Below, piece after piece: positions 39,444-53,309 of a stretch of DNA of 64,000 nt. Position numbers and translations under genes: made by a program. Within the stretch, counting starts at the first letter, position 1, and every line of letters begins with the position of its first letter. Source of the stretch: Macrobrachium rosenbergii (Eukaryota; Arthropoda; Malacostraca; Decapoda; Palaemonidae); NCBI RefSeq assembly GCF_040412425.1, contig NC_089755.1, forward strand, positions 53,281,298-53,345,297, in the 5' to 3' direction. Below the pieces are notes generated by a model. That model did no database searches. It was not told where the DNA came from and saw only the letters and a program-made list of their open reading frames with translations.

Positions 39444-42387
39444 AATTCATCATCAGCTCTACTGGTCACTAACCTAACATTCAAGGCATAATAAGTAAGG
39501 CATAAGGCAAGTTGCTGAACATTCCGTACGAGTCAAAATATTAATATAGGCCACAATAATTCTTAATTCAATAAATATTTGATAAATCTGTGTGCTGATC
39601 TTGACTTCACATAATGCAGTGAATCTGGACCCCTAAACTGTAGGGTTGATTACCTGGGTCATTACGCCTAACTGACCAAAATAAAAGAAAATACAATTTA
39701 AATAAGCTAAACCTACCGGTAAGCTAAAACAAAGCAAATACAATAATAGGCTCTAGGCATAGGCCACCATAGGCTAACCCTAACTAAAACTAACATCACT
39801 GAAATATAAGAATGTTGCTAATAGGCCTATACAGATTAAGCCTATTAAGAGTTATGAAAATTACCTAATGACTACTGTCATCCTTTACGAAAACGCTGGC
39901 CATAGGCCTAAGGATCATCTCAAATTCTCAAAAAGCACACAGCCTCAACGGCCTGGTTCCTCTTTCTTCGGTCCACAAAAACAAGTTTCGAAAACTCCAG
40001 CCCTTTAGGCCTACCTCGTTTCTTGACTTAGGCCTATTTTCGTTCTGAATCATTCTTGCTACTTTTAATCCTTTGTCTAATATTATAAGGCATACTTTAC
40101 CTCAAAATACTGTTACACAAAGAAGAATATTCAATGATAAACACAACAATAAATAAAGATTCACGGAGGAACAGGAAAACTATTTTTTCGAACAATCTGA
40201 ATACAATGATCATAAAATTCTTATTTCTCTGAATTGACAGCTGAGCTGGTTAGGGTCGTGACCTTTACAACCGCACCCCGAAAAAGTCAAAACAGCCGAT
40301 AAAAGACAATTAACAACTTAAGAAATGAAATATAAATGTTTAAACAGTTCAGTAATGAAAATATCAAATCTTTTAAGAAGAAACTAAAGATTTCTTTCTG
40401 TTTTTGAGCGTTGTGAGATCGCACTACGCGTATTCCCAATCTTTATATTATTACTATTCCTCGAAATGTTTTTTTAAAGAATTATGTGTTATAAGAATAA
40501 GAAGGAAAAATGATGATGATGGTATGGTGATGACTAGTCTGAAATTAACACTTATTATTAAAGACTGACTTCTACAGATTGAGTTTATCAGTCACAAAGT
40601 CCATTTATAAAAGTCCAGGTTAACAGAATGAGAAAATCATCACCTAACTCTCTCTCTCTCTATTCATTCTTATTCAGACATATATGAACATACATGTGTA
40701 AGTATACTCAATTTAAAGATGAATGGTCATGCAACCTCAACTCCTCTCACAATGAACGACTTTTTAGTTGTTTTTCTACTTTATTATGCAACATTGCTCA
40801 ATAATGTACCTCGTTAACCTTCGATCGTCCCTTTCCTCGTCAGAATTCACGCTGACAAGACGTCTGACAATGAGAACGATGCCACTGCTACTTGGTGGCA
40901 GTAAGAAACGAGTTCTTTTAAAACAGGTCGATCAAGCTGGAGGAAGAAGATCAGGCAGTATCTTCCTTGAGGTGCGTTGACCCAAGAACGCTTATGACAC
41001 TTCCTTATTGTTCTCGAGAAGGAAGATCTTCACGACAAATCACTATCAGGTACTGTGAAAATAAAGTACAGGGTTCTTATTTTTATTTTATTACATTCCA
41101 ACGATATTTCGCGAGGCGGGATAAAATTCATTAACTGTTTCTTTTAGCATCATTTCAAAAGTACGAAATGGTCTCTCTTCTGTAAGGTAATAATTCTGTT
41201 GTTATACGCGATGGTAATAAGCCTGTTATTGTTTTCGTATCTATTCCCCTTTGAAGAGAAGCTCTGCAATTGAGTTGCCTATTTGGAAACAGGGGGCATA
41301 AAGCGTCACTGACTAATTTAAAATAAAACCATGACCTAACTTACAAAATATAACAATTTCATCCTTGTGTTTAAATGGGAATTTTAATTATTGTCCTCTA
41401 TCAGTCTCGTATTTCAGTATGCTTTTATTACCACTGAAAGATGTTCGTTACTAATGAAAAGAATGATAGTGCGTTCTAGGTGCTGAACAAAGCTCCAGCT
41501 CTTAACCTAGGTCTACGTTTTCTACATTACTTCCCCGCGTCAGATTCAAAAGATCTAGGAAAACACGGCTCGTTGAGGTCTCTTGAGCGTGTCGATGACA
41601 ATGGCAATGTGAGTCACATGGCAGGGACAGTATTTCCCCGTTCGGTAATCTAGAGCAGAATAATCACACAAAGTCTTATCTCATTGTGGTGAGCTGAAAT
41701 TTATTTTCCCACTCATACGCATGTATGTGTGCATGTATGAGCGTGAGTGTTTTGTCAAATTATTAGCCTAAATATCATTTGGTTTTAATGCGACGACACC
41801 TGAATACGTTGACTAATGATTAATACCCGTGGTCATTTGTGAATACAGTGTTTTCACCGCTGTATTTATTATCATAGACCACCACATTATATATATGTAT
41901 CACAGTGAAAACCTTAGCACTAGATACAAATCGTGACAGGTTTTGCCTTTTACTCTCTGAGACATCCTCTACAAGACTGATACATACTGGTATAAATCTA
42001 CATTTCACACGCTGAAGTGACAGCACAACGAACGTGCAGACTGTTGAAAAAAAAAGTATTCTCATCGTTGAATAGAAAGAAAAATAAAATAAGCGAAGAG
42101 CTCTAAACTTACAAGGCCTAGGCCTAGGTAAGCCACCGATAATGTCTACAAATTCTACATATTTAATTTGAGATAAATTGTTCGATTTTATAAATTTCTT
42201 GGCTCTCTTACCAATCACTGCTAAAGAAAAGTAAAGGAAGACAATGGACGCCTCCGAGAAATAGTAGGAATAACCAGAGAAAACATTCCTTGATTTCCCG
42301 ATCGTTAATTAAGTCCCAATTAAGTCCTAGGAGGTCCAACTTCCCGTTTTCTCCGTCGTCCACTCGGCCATAGACTCGGTCTCCCCC
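39444..42387. other. intergenic DNA upstream of crustin gene 1
   Basis: AT-rich with no exon I recognise. A 132-codon open frame on the minus strand (41820-42218) lacks any domain or splice context and is not called. Confidence 0.4.
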
Positions 42388-42396
42388 TATATAAAG
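42388..42396 (+). promoter_or_regulatory. TATA box of crustin gene 1
   Basis: TATATAAAG, 74 bases before the ATG. The same motif at a similar distance precedes the other two crustin genes in the window, which supports it. Confidence 0.75.
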
Positions 42397-42461
42397 GAAT
42401 GTCATCCTGACCGACGTGTGACTTCAGAGTAGAACATCTCAGCCTCCACATCGAAAGCATT

Positions 42462-43097
42462 ATGAAGGTTTGTTTGTTCTTGTTTTTATAGATTTTATGG
42501 GAGTAGGTTTAAGTTCAATAGAAATAATTCGTTTAACTGTAAAATTATACATTAGTTATGCTGAATATATACGTTATATTCTAAATGAAGATGTGGAACT
42601 GTAAATGACAACTCGATTATGTTCAACTATGCTTTGTACGGTTCACGCCGAAACTCGTTCCAAAAAATGAGTCTATGAGATATCGGTGTAACGTCTGAAT
42701 TTTTTTATCTGCTTATTTATTTTTTGTACCACTTCATCGTCCGTTCAGTATTCTCGAAAATGCTATGCAAGGGAAAAGTTGAAATGGAAATTCTCTCCTC
42801 GTCTGAGACACTCAGACACATCCATTGACAAAGCATTCCAGTGGGATTCTGTCAGTTAGTCAAAGCTGATTCATTGCTGCTTTTAGCAAAATCAGTGTTA
42901 GCATAGTCCCTTCGAGAGTCTAATAAACCTTCATTCTGGAAATTACCTATTTTGAAAAAGCATATTTTCCAATTTAGTTTGGAAACTGAATATATAAAAA
43001 TTTTTTTTAGCAAAAATGTTTTTAAAATTGTTCAGATTGACAAGAAAGATAGACAGGCCCTCGAAAGCTCTCTGTAAATCTTTTACTGATCACGCTT

Positions 43098-43163
<66 letters not shown>

Positions 43164-43700
43164 GAAGGAAGTAGACCGTCTCTTAAACATGTCCTGTTAA
43201 AAGAGACGGCTGCATTAAACATTATGTTGAGTCTTCTCAGTTATTAGTTAAACTGATCAGAATCAAAATAAAATTAACTCGCATGACACAGCATTACTAT
43301 TTATCAAGACATACTATTATTGTTATTATTATTATTACAGACTACCAGTGCCTTCTTGATCTGCTCAATGGCAGCGGTCACCGTCGTCTACGGTGGTTCG
43401 CGCAGTACTTTCGAATTCGGCCGCGGCCCCTCCCCCCAACAGCCAGCCACCTGCAGGTACTGGTGTCGAACGCCCGAAGACCAAGTCTACTGCTGCGAGA
43501 GTAACCTGGGGCCTTCTGGACCCGTGGGCGTCAAACCTGGCATCTGCCCTCCTGTAAGACCTGAATGCCCCCCGGTCAGGTTATTCGGTCCTCCCCAAAC
43601 CTGCTCTAACGACTACAGGTGCGGTGGCGTTGACAAGTGCTGCTACGACAGGTGTCTGGAGGAACATGTTTGCAAGCCTCCCTCTGATCACTACGCTTAG
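42462..43700 (+). CDS. crustin-like antimicrobial peptide 1, WAP domain, no Gly-rich region
   Basis: Crustins are secreted cationic peptides of crustacean haemocytes that act in innate immunity; many kill Gram-positive bacteria and some inhibit proteases. Coding exons are 42462-42467 (Met-Lys) and 43341-43700, joined in phase 0, giving 121 residues. A hydrophobic signal peptide (SAFLICSMAAVTVVYG) precedes a short linker. The mature core has CRYWCRTPEDQVYCC followed by an eight-cysteine WAP domain (GICPP, ECPP, TCSNDYRC, KCCYDRC, HVCKPP). There is no glycine-rich stretch. An in-intron ATG at 43320 would give a poorer start; the MK exon is shared by all three genes here. AATAAA at 43792-43797 is a likely poly(A) signal. 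The intron (873 bases) carries a TTA microsatellite. Confidence 0.92.
43100..43163. repeat. (TTA)n microsatellite in crustin 1 intron
   Basis: About 63 bases of ATT/TTA repeat. On the minus strand it reads as poly-Asn, an artefact. Confidence 0.95.
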
Positions 43701-45870
43701 TGAACTATTCAGTGTGTGTTTAATTAACTGATATTAAAATATTTACTAAATTAAAAATTAAAATGCATTAAGGGTCATGAATTAATGTGTGAATAAATTA
43801 ATCTATTCGTACTACTGCTTTTGATCACCTTTTACAACAAAATAAACGGAATATATTAGATGGTTTAATCCAGAAGTGAACAATAATTCATTGTCTTGTA
43901 GTAAGCATAATTTATTTTCCTGACGAAAATAAAAATAACTTTGAAAATGCATTTGAAGGAACCAACATTTCAGTTGCTCTTTAAAATGTCAATATTATTG
44001 TTTATAAACGATGTAAGCATCGTAAACTCCATGTGCTATAGAGCATGCGCATGTGTATGCACCAACTTAGCACTACCGTATGTGATGTTTAGGTATGGCC
44101 AGATATATGTTAAACTGTCTCAAACAGAGGAGTAACAACCCCAAATTCTTTAAGAAATAATGAAAACCAACTCTGTAAAAAGGGTAGATATCTATGAAAA
44201 AGAAATCAGAGCACATGGAAACACCTATTAATTCACTAACACAGATTCTATAAATTTTCGGCAGAGCCAGGAATCGATGCTATCATACATTATATAATTT
44301 ATGTTCATGCATCGAAATGCTTTAGAAATCCATGTAAAAAAAAACTGACTTGGAGTAAATTGAACAAATAACAGACCTCCAACGCAATAGGGGAAATGCA
44401 GGGACAAAGGGTTTTGGGGGGGGAAGGCAGGGAATTCAAGGTAGGAAAAAATTGTTTATAAGTTTCCCTGTTTTACCCTACGTCTATATTCATGTACCGG
44501 AATGCTTCGAAACCCCATAGAAAAAATAAAAACCGACAGGGAATAGACTGATTAACTGACAACTAAGCTATATCCTCCCATGATGTAGGGGAAATGTAGG
44601 GACAAAGGGGAGGGGGCGGGAGATCAAGGCGGGAAAATTATCAGTGTCCAAGGAGAGTTCGTGAGTGAACTTTACCCTTGAAATTTGCTTGCTTGAATCC
44701 GAGAGTCGGTTGGAAATATTTCCAACATATCAGTGAATCAAATGATGACATAATGTGCGTTATTAAGTGCTACAAATTAGGTTCAACGACAGGTGAAATT
44801 AGCCTAGAGACTGGCGTGAAAGCCTCGGGCAGTACAGAACACTTCTAGCGGCGTCAACAACCCAGATATCGCGACGCCAGTTGTAGTCACCATCAATCAA
44901 TCTCAAGAAGTACCCATGAGGGAGGAGAAAGAGACGTACCTTTGCACTTATGCGGTGGGGGGAGGCAAGTCCTTGTAACCCCTAGGACCTTTGACCTCGT
45001 GAGGAGAGAGGTCGGAGCGAATCCCACCATTACACTATAGACACCTAAACTAGGCTCTCAGTTCGTACCATTCAAATAGTATTTAAGAAAGTGTCTGCGA
45101 AAAAAGTGGGTTTAACTGAAAAGACAAAGGAAATGCTCATTTATGTTAATGTTCACAAAGAATATGGTTTAATTGAGTGGAAAAGTGTTTTTCACTAATG
45201 AATTACAAAATCGTTCCCAAAAGCGTATCAAATTGCGTAAGAAGAGTCACGGAGGACATATCAAGTATTAATGCATCAATAGGTGAGTGTTCCATAACAA
45301 TTTCACATTTTTAGTACTAGTACATTTTTTTTTTTTTCAAATTTGTGTTGGAGCGAATACAGAGTAAAGGGTCAGGGCTACTGTAGGCATTTATGTAGAA
45401 AGTATTTAAGGGGAAACACGATCTAACCAGACTTACCTTAACCTAACTTAACCTTGGACGCCGTGCCTTGATCTGGCCAGGGGCCAGGGTTACTGTAAGG
45501 CCTATTAGGCATTTTGGAGGGAATAAGACCTAACCAGACTTAATTTAACCTAACCTAACTTAGGACCCCTCGCCCTGTGGGTATGACAAGTTTAATTCAG
45601 TGTTAAAATTTGCAGGTATAAAATATAATAAACAGCTCAGCATCCTCCGTGCCTTTGAATCCAGTGTCTAAGCTTAATTCATCTAAATTTGAGCAAAACA
45701 AATGTTTTGGAGGTAAAGCATCAGCCACGTGAGGTTTCTAAGTAGGCCGAGAGAAGAACCGGAAAGAATCTTATATATAAACGAATTAGATTTCCAATCA
45801 TAAAGAAAGATTTGTTCATGGTTATGATTTTTTGGGATCACAGAAAAAACAAACAAAAACCCTAATCAGT
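43701..45870. other. intergenic region between convergent crustin genes 1 and 2
   Basis: After the crustin 1 3' UTR the region is AT-rich with no exon. It contains the duplication at 44300-44650 and a stretch near 45420-45560 with repeated ACCTAACTTAACCT-type words. Confidence 0.5.
44300..44650. repeat. tandem duplication of about 190 bp
   Basis: Two copies share TTCATG(C/T)A-CG-AATGCTT, then GGGGAAATG-AGGGACAAAGGG and a G-rich run followed by TCAAGG. They start near 44300 and 44487 and have diverged by many substitutions. Confidence 0.6.
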
Positions 45871-46189
45871 TTTTATTTCATGCAGAAAATAATTGTTTCC
45901 ATTGTAAATTGCTTTATAAAATGTTCCATGTTTTCAAAATACTTTATTTGCCAGGTAACAGTCAGGGAAACAAAATCTAAAAGTCATAACAGTAAGTTTA
46001 ATAGACTATCAAAGAAAATAGTCACCTAAAGGTGGTTCGAACCTTAAAAAGAATGAGGGTGACGACCTTAGACTGGGACATTTTAAGCTATAACTAAATG
46101 GCTATCCCCTACAAGACAAAAATCAAGCCTTTTTGCCCAAATTCTGTCCCTTAACACTATGCACATTAGAAGAAGCCAAACCGTTAGAC

Positions 46190-46327
46190 TTTAGCGTAGA
46201 TCTCTCAGCAACTGACAGCATTAGACTTTAGTCTAGATGTCTCTCAGCAACTGACAGCATTAGGCTTTAGTTTGATGTCTCTCAGTAACTGACAGCATTA
46301 AACTTTAGTCTAGATATCTCAGCAACA
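46190..46327. repeat. 40-bp minisatellite in crustin 2 3' region
   Basis: About 3.5 copies of a unit with GACTTTAGTCTAGAT, CTCTCAGCAACTGACAGCAT. The array ends about 13 bases from the crustin 2 stop codon, so it would lie in that gene's 3' UTR. Confidence 0.8.
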
Positions 46328-46339
46328 GGGCTGGCAGGC

Positions 46340-47698
46340 TTAATCCAACACAGAATCCAACACAGAACCAATACCGCCGACAGGAGGCTTACAGACATGC
46401 TCCTCCAGACACCTGTCGAAGCAACACTTTTCACTTCCTGGGCAGCTGTAGTCGTTAGAGCAAGTTTCAGGAGGACCGAAAGCTCTCGCTGGCGGGCACA
46501 CACGTCGAACTGGCGGGCAGTTTCCTGGTTTGACGCCAATGGGCCCCGGGGGTTTTTCGTCGTCCTCGCAGCAATAGAACTGCCCCTCGGGAGTTCGGCA
46601 CCAGTACCTGCAGGATTCGTGTGAGGGCGGTCTGAATCCGAAGCCAAAGTCGTTTTGTGAACGTGATGAAACTACGCTGGCCAGTGCTAGGCTGCCGACC
46701 ACGATTGCTACGAGCACCTATAGGAGAAAAACTGTCATCTCAGTTTCCATATTTGCATTTTCCTTTTAAATGCGTCTGCTGTAGTTTCTGTTTTCCGTTT
46801 TGATTACATTTATAGTCCTAAATCATAAAATTGCACACGTGTATGTTGGCATTGGCCTGAAATTCATCTTTTTTCACCATTCCTCTGAAAAGTATAATTT
46901 CCACAATGAAGAATGATACGTAATTTCTTCAATAAAAATCAGTCACCTATAATAACGAGTCATTTAGGTGACAGGAACTGTAGCAGTGTTGAAAACGAAG
47001 TATTGGTAACCTATGAAATATAGAAATTTAACAAAACACCATAGAACTTCCTAAATCTAAAGGCCTTCGTATCTGGACATTGTTTTTTACGAGTAACGCC
47101 AAGCCTTGGTTTTCATAAATTATCTCGGTAATAAGCCCCAAATAGCAAAGTTCAAAGAACCCTTTATAACTTAAATTGTACTGGCTTAAGGCCTCAGAAA
47201 TCTCAGACTAGAACAAGCTTTCATTTGCTAAACATATGCTGCAGAAGCTTACCAAGATTGTGATCAGCGCTGTACTGTACATACAAGATTATGCCTAAAG
47301 GGAGAGATATTCTGGTTTTGCACATCTCATTTCTCAGTTTATAGAACTTCTTTCCCCCGAGGGTCTGATCACGAAGTCAGTAGCCTGATTTTACATAGGT
47401 ATTCACATAGAGTTACGTGAAATCATTCGCTAAAATTCAGAACTCGAGAATCGTCTAAATTATTATTGTTCTTTAGAGGATACTAATTCTTACTGTACTT
47501 TGTAAGCGCCTTCAAGTCGATAAACAACAAAACGTACAACTTATGACGCTGATAATCTAATAGATTTGTTATTATAATTGAGAAATTCGAGCAATCTTCT
47601 CTTCATAACACTTAATTGTTAAAACGAAACGTGCAGTACAGAGTTCGTCAGAACTCGAATGCTTAGGAAGAACTAGACCAAGCCATACAAACCTTCAT
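46340..47698 (-). CDS. crustin-like antimicrobial peptide 2, WAP domain, no Gly-rich region
   Basis: Exon 1 (47693-47698) encodes Met-Lys. After a 975-base intron, exon 2 (46717 down to 46340) starts at acceptor CCTATAG and encodes VLVAIVVGSLALASVVSS, completing a signal peptide; total 127 residues. The core reads CRYWCRTPEGQFYCC, then a WAP domain with NCPP, VCPP, TCSNDYSC, KCCFDRC and HVCKPP. A short tail (GGIGSVLDSVLD) is unlike the other copies. TTTATT at 45944-45949 (AATAAA on this strand) may be the poly(A) signal. The gene is convergent with crustin 1 and in tandem with crustin 3. The role is the same as that of copy 1. Confidence 0.92.
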
Positions 47699-47757
47699 TG
47701 TCCTGTTGATGCCGTGGAATGCCGAAGAAGAATGTAACGTCTAGGGAGGGATGATCA

Positions 47758-47767
47758 CTTTATATAG
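47758..47767 (-). promoter_or_regulatory. TATA box of crustin gene 2
   Basis: Reads CTATATAAAG on the minus strand, about 65-69 bases before the ATG. Confidence 0.75.
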
Positions 47768-48346
47768 CCGGCAGAGCAAAAGAACAACGAAGAAGTTTCT
47801 GCTAATCCGTTCCTTCGGTAAACAAATTTGAAGGACAATAACAAAATGAAAACAAACACTCCTTATGCCCCACCGTTATCGTGAGACTGAAGGAGTTCTG
47901 TTTTATTTTATTATTCTATCATATCTTATGTCTTGTTTACTTTAATTTCAAGAATTCTAACGTTTCCTTTATTACTCAGTTCGACGCTCTAGCTAGAATG
48001 CTTTTGTCATCGTTATCACCTCAGTTAGGTTTTCCGGTATGACGTATAGGCTCAAAAATTGATTTAAAATAACGCCTCTTCCAAGAACATGTCTCGAATG
48101 TTCATTGTTCACAAGGAAACCTTCAGATGAATACGTCACGTATGTTTGTAAAGGAAAACGACTTCTTTACTGACATGACGTTTCTTAAAAGGCTGTGTAC
48201 AGTTTTTTGTATTTGGGTAATCAAAGCGATCTCAGTTTTTTAGTGCGTGGCCTTGTGTTCGAGGTAATGCTTTTGTCTATGTTAAATCGGCATGGTATGA
48301 ATATTTCTCAGATAACTTTGCATTTTATTATAGGATAACTCCGAAA
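47768..48346. other. upstream region of crustin gene 2
   Basis: No exon or repeat recognised. It would contain the distal promoter of crustin 2. Confidence 0.4.
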
Positions 48347-48400
48347 TTCAGATTAGGAAGCACCAATAGCAGACTTGATTTGGACAATAACAACAACAAC

Positions 48401-48445
<45 letters not shown>

Positions 48446-49347
48446 CAAATAATAATAATAATAATAATAATAATAACTAAGCCGGTGCTGGTAACTCAAA
48501 TGATTATTACAAATAATCATTAAGAACGATTATTAGGAATGATCATGAAAATAATCATTAGGAATGCTTATCACAAATAATTAGTAGGAATGATTATTAC
48601 AATTGATTAGGAATGATTACTACAAATAATCGATAGAAATTATTATAAATAATTATTAGAATGATTATTACATGTAATCATTAGAATAATTATTACAAAT
48701 TAATAGAAATGACTGTTACAAATATTCATTTGGAATGATTATTGCAAACAATCATTAGAATGATTATTGCAAACAATCATTAGAATGATTATACTACAAA
48801 TAATCATTAGGAATTATTATTACAAGTAATCATTAGGAATGCTTATCACAAATAATTAGTAGGAAAGATTATTACAAACAATCATTAAGAATGATTATAA
48901 CAAATAATTTTAATGATTGATTATAATCATTCTTAATGATTGTTTGTAATAATCTTTCCTACTAATTATTTGTGATAAGCATTCCTAATGATTACTTGTA
49001 ATAATAATTCCTAATGATTATTTGTAGTATAATCATTCCTAATGATTGTTTGCAATAATCATTCCTAATGATTGTTTGCAATAATCATTCCAAATGAATA
49101 TTTGTAACAGTCATTTCTATTAATTTGTAATAATTATTCCTAATGATTACATGTAATAATCATTCCTAATAATTATTTATAATAATTTCTATCGATTATT
49201 TGTAGTAATCATTCCTAATCAATTGTAATAATCATTCCTACTAATTATTTGTGATAAGCATTCCTAATGATTATTTTCATAATCATTCCTAATAATCATT
49301 CTTAATGATTATTTGTAATAATCATTTGAGTTACCAGCACCGGCTTG

Positions 49348-49416
<69 letters not shown>

Positions 49417-49458
49417 GTCCGAATCAAGTCTGCTATTGGTGCTTCGCTAATCTGAATG
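48347..49458. repeat. 1.1-kb fold-back built from palindromic units
   Basis: The left arm (48347-48900) is the reverse complement of the right arm (48921-49458) around a 20-base spacer. Outer ends match as ATTCAGATTA-GAAGCACCAATAG on the left and its complement on the right. Each arm has an (AAT)n or (TTA)n block (about 48400-48477 and 49350-49416), then tandem units of about 26 bases of the form AATGATTATTACAAATAATC, which are themselves inverted repeats. The arms differ by small indels and substitutions. No open frame of note lies inside. Confidence 0.9.
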
Positions 49459-49785
49459 ATTTTTGATAAGCATTCCTAATGATTATTTGTAGGAATGATT
49501 ATTACAAATAATCAGTAGCGATGGTTATCACAAATAATCTTTTAAGAATGATTATTACAAATAATCATTAAGAATGATTATTAGAATAATCATTAGAAAT
49601 GATTATAAAAATAATAATTAGGAATGCTTATCACAAATAATTAGTAGGAATGATTATTACAAATAATCAGTAGGAATGATTATCACAAATAATCATTAAG
49701 AATGATTATGACAAATAATCATTAGGAATGATTATTATAATAATAATTAAGAATGATTGTTACAAATAATCATTAGGAACACCAA
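49459..49785. repeat. further array of the 26-bp palindromic unit
   Basis: The same AATGATTATTACAAATAATC-type units continue outside the fold-back, with variant words GCTTATCACAAATAATTAG. This array is not matched on the left flank of the fold-back. Confidence 0.85.
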
Positions 49786-49816
49786 TCCACAATTTCATGA
49801 GTTTACGTGTCAGTAT

Positions 49817-51410
<1,594 letters not shown>

Positions 51411-52810
51411 TCAGCCAAAATAGCTCTGTGGTTTGCAGACGTGTTCCTCTAGACAGACGTCATAACAGCACTTGTCAGCGCCGGCGCACTTGAAGTCGTT
51501 GGAACAGGTGGTGGGTGCGCCACCAAATCGAACTGGAGGACACTGAGGTCGAACTCTGGGACAGTTTCCAATTTTGACACCGACGGGCCCTTCTAGTTCT
51601 TGATCGCTCTCGCAGCAGTAAGCTTGGCCCTCGGGAGTGCGACACCAGTACCTGCAGGTCGCTGGTGGATTGACGCCTCCAGGGAGAATACCACCGGGGC
51701 CGCCACCTATACCGCCTCCAGAGTAACCACCACCTCCAACAACACCGCCTTCAGGGAAAATCCCACCTCCACCAACGCCGCCTCCAGGGAGAATCCCACC
51801 AGGGCCTCCAATCACACCGCCTCCTCCAGGCACAAGACCACCAGGCCCTCCAGCTAAGCCACCTCCAGGTACGAGACCGCCTCCGCCACCTCCTAGGCCA
51901 GCACCTGCATACCCTCTTGTTTTGTCTGTAGGGTCGCCAGAGACTGTGGCTGCGATGGCCAGTGAGCAGAGCAAGAAGACCTGAAACGGAAACGTGACAT
52001 ATTTTTAGAATGGAGTTTCTTGGGAAGAGGATAAACCGGTTACAAGAAGTGGTCATGGAATTTAGCATAATGCTTTCAACATATTAGAATTTTAAGAACG
52101 TATTGTTTTTTTTTTTTTTTTTTTTTTTTCATTTCAAGTGACTGAAAGACGAGTGAACCATCGTGCAGTTTACGTTAAGAAAATTTAAAAAAAAAATTCT
52201 AACGTTAATGCCCACACAGACATAAATAGCGCCCCATCGCATGACCCTGATTACGCTAAACATAAATGAAAAATATAACAACTGGTATAAAAGACAGAAT
52301 TAGTAATTTTTCATCAGCTAAGCAGTGAACCAGAAAACAAAAAATTACTTCCAATTGTCATAACCACACTTTCGAAATTAGGAAAGGTAGCAGAACAATA
52401 ATTTTTTTGGTTCCGCCTTAGTTTTACGTTTGCAGATCTAATTACTTTCCCAATTGTAATTTAAATAAAACTATACAGTATCTGTGTAGAATCTGTGAAA
52501 AACATCGGTTATTATACTCAGAACTAAAATATGTCTTTGAGCTAGGTGCTTTTCTTATGTTTTTATATCATAACAATGTCGACTTCCATTTGTAGACTTG
52601 ATAAAGATTTCTCACCTTGCAAAGTCACGAGAAATTACTTTACAAGCGTGAGATTTTTTAATTTCTTTTTTGTGGTTAAGCTATTCGTAACCGTTTTAGA
52701 GCCCAGCTGTTTCATTTTAGTGCAGGTGCTTTTTTATCACTACAGAAAAATATGATTTGTAGCTTTCAGGGAAAATTATATATATATATATATATATAAT
52801 AATAATAATA

Positions 52811-52900
<90 letters not shown>

Positions 52901-52980
52901 AGGATAAGAATTCGTTGATCAGTATGATGCAAAATATACAACAAAATATATGGACTGAACTGAGAGAAAAGACGATATAT

Positions 52981-53012
<32 letters not shown>

Positions 53013-53013
53013 A

Positions 53014-53090
<77 letters not shown>

Positions 53091-53227
53091 TTATCTTTAG
53101 GCCATATTAATGCGTCCTTGTAGTCCTGAGTTCCTGTCCTTCGCTGGTTCGACCTACGGTAACATATATGAAAATATATTATTTCCGAGGTAGAGCGAAT
53201 TGGATATTAAAGGACGTTTGTAGCTAA

Positions 53228-53309
<82 letters not shown>

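Noticed and set aside
41820..42218. 132-codon minus-strand frame before crustin 1
   Set aside because: No domain or splice signals; composition is like the surrounding non-coding DNA.
45430..45560. Possible interstitial telomere repeats (CCTAA words)
   Set aside because: Only a few imperfect CCTAA units occur, mixed with other words; not a TTAGG array.
51600..51857. Open frame antisense to the Gly-rich crustin exon
   Set aside because: It is a shadow of the repetitive Gly codons on the coding strand.
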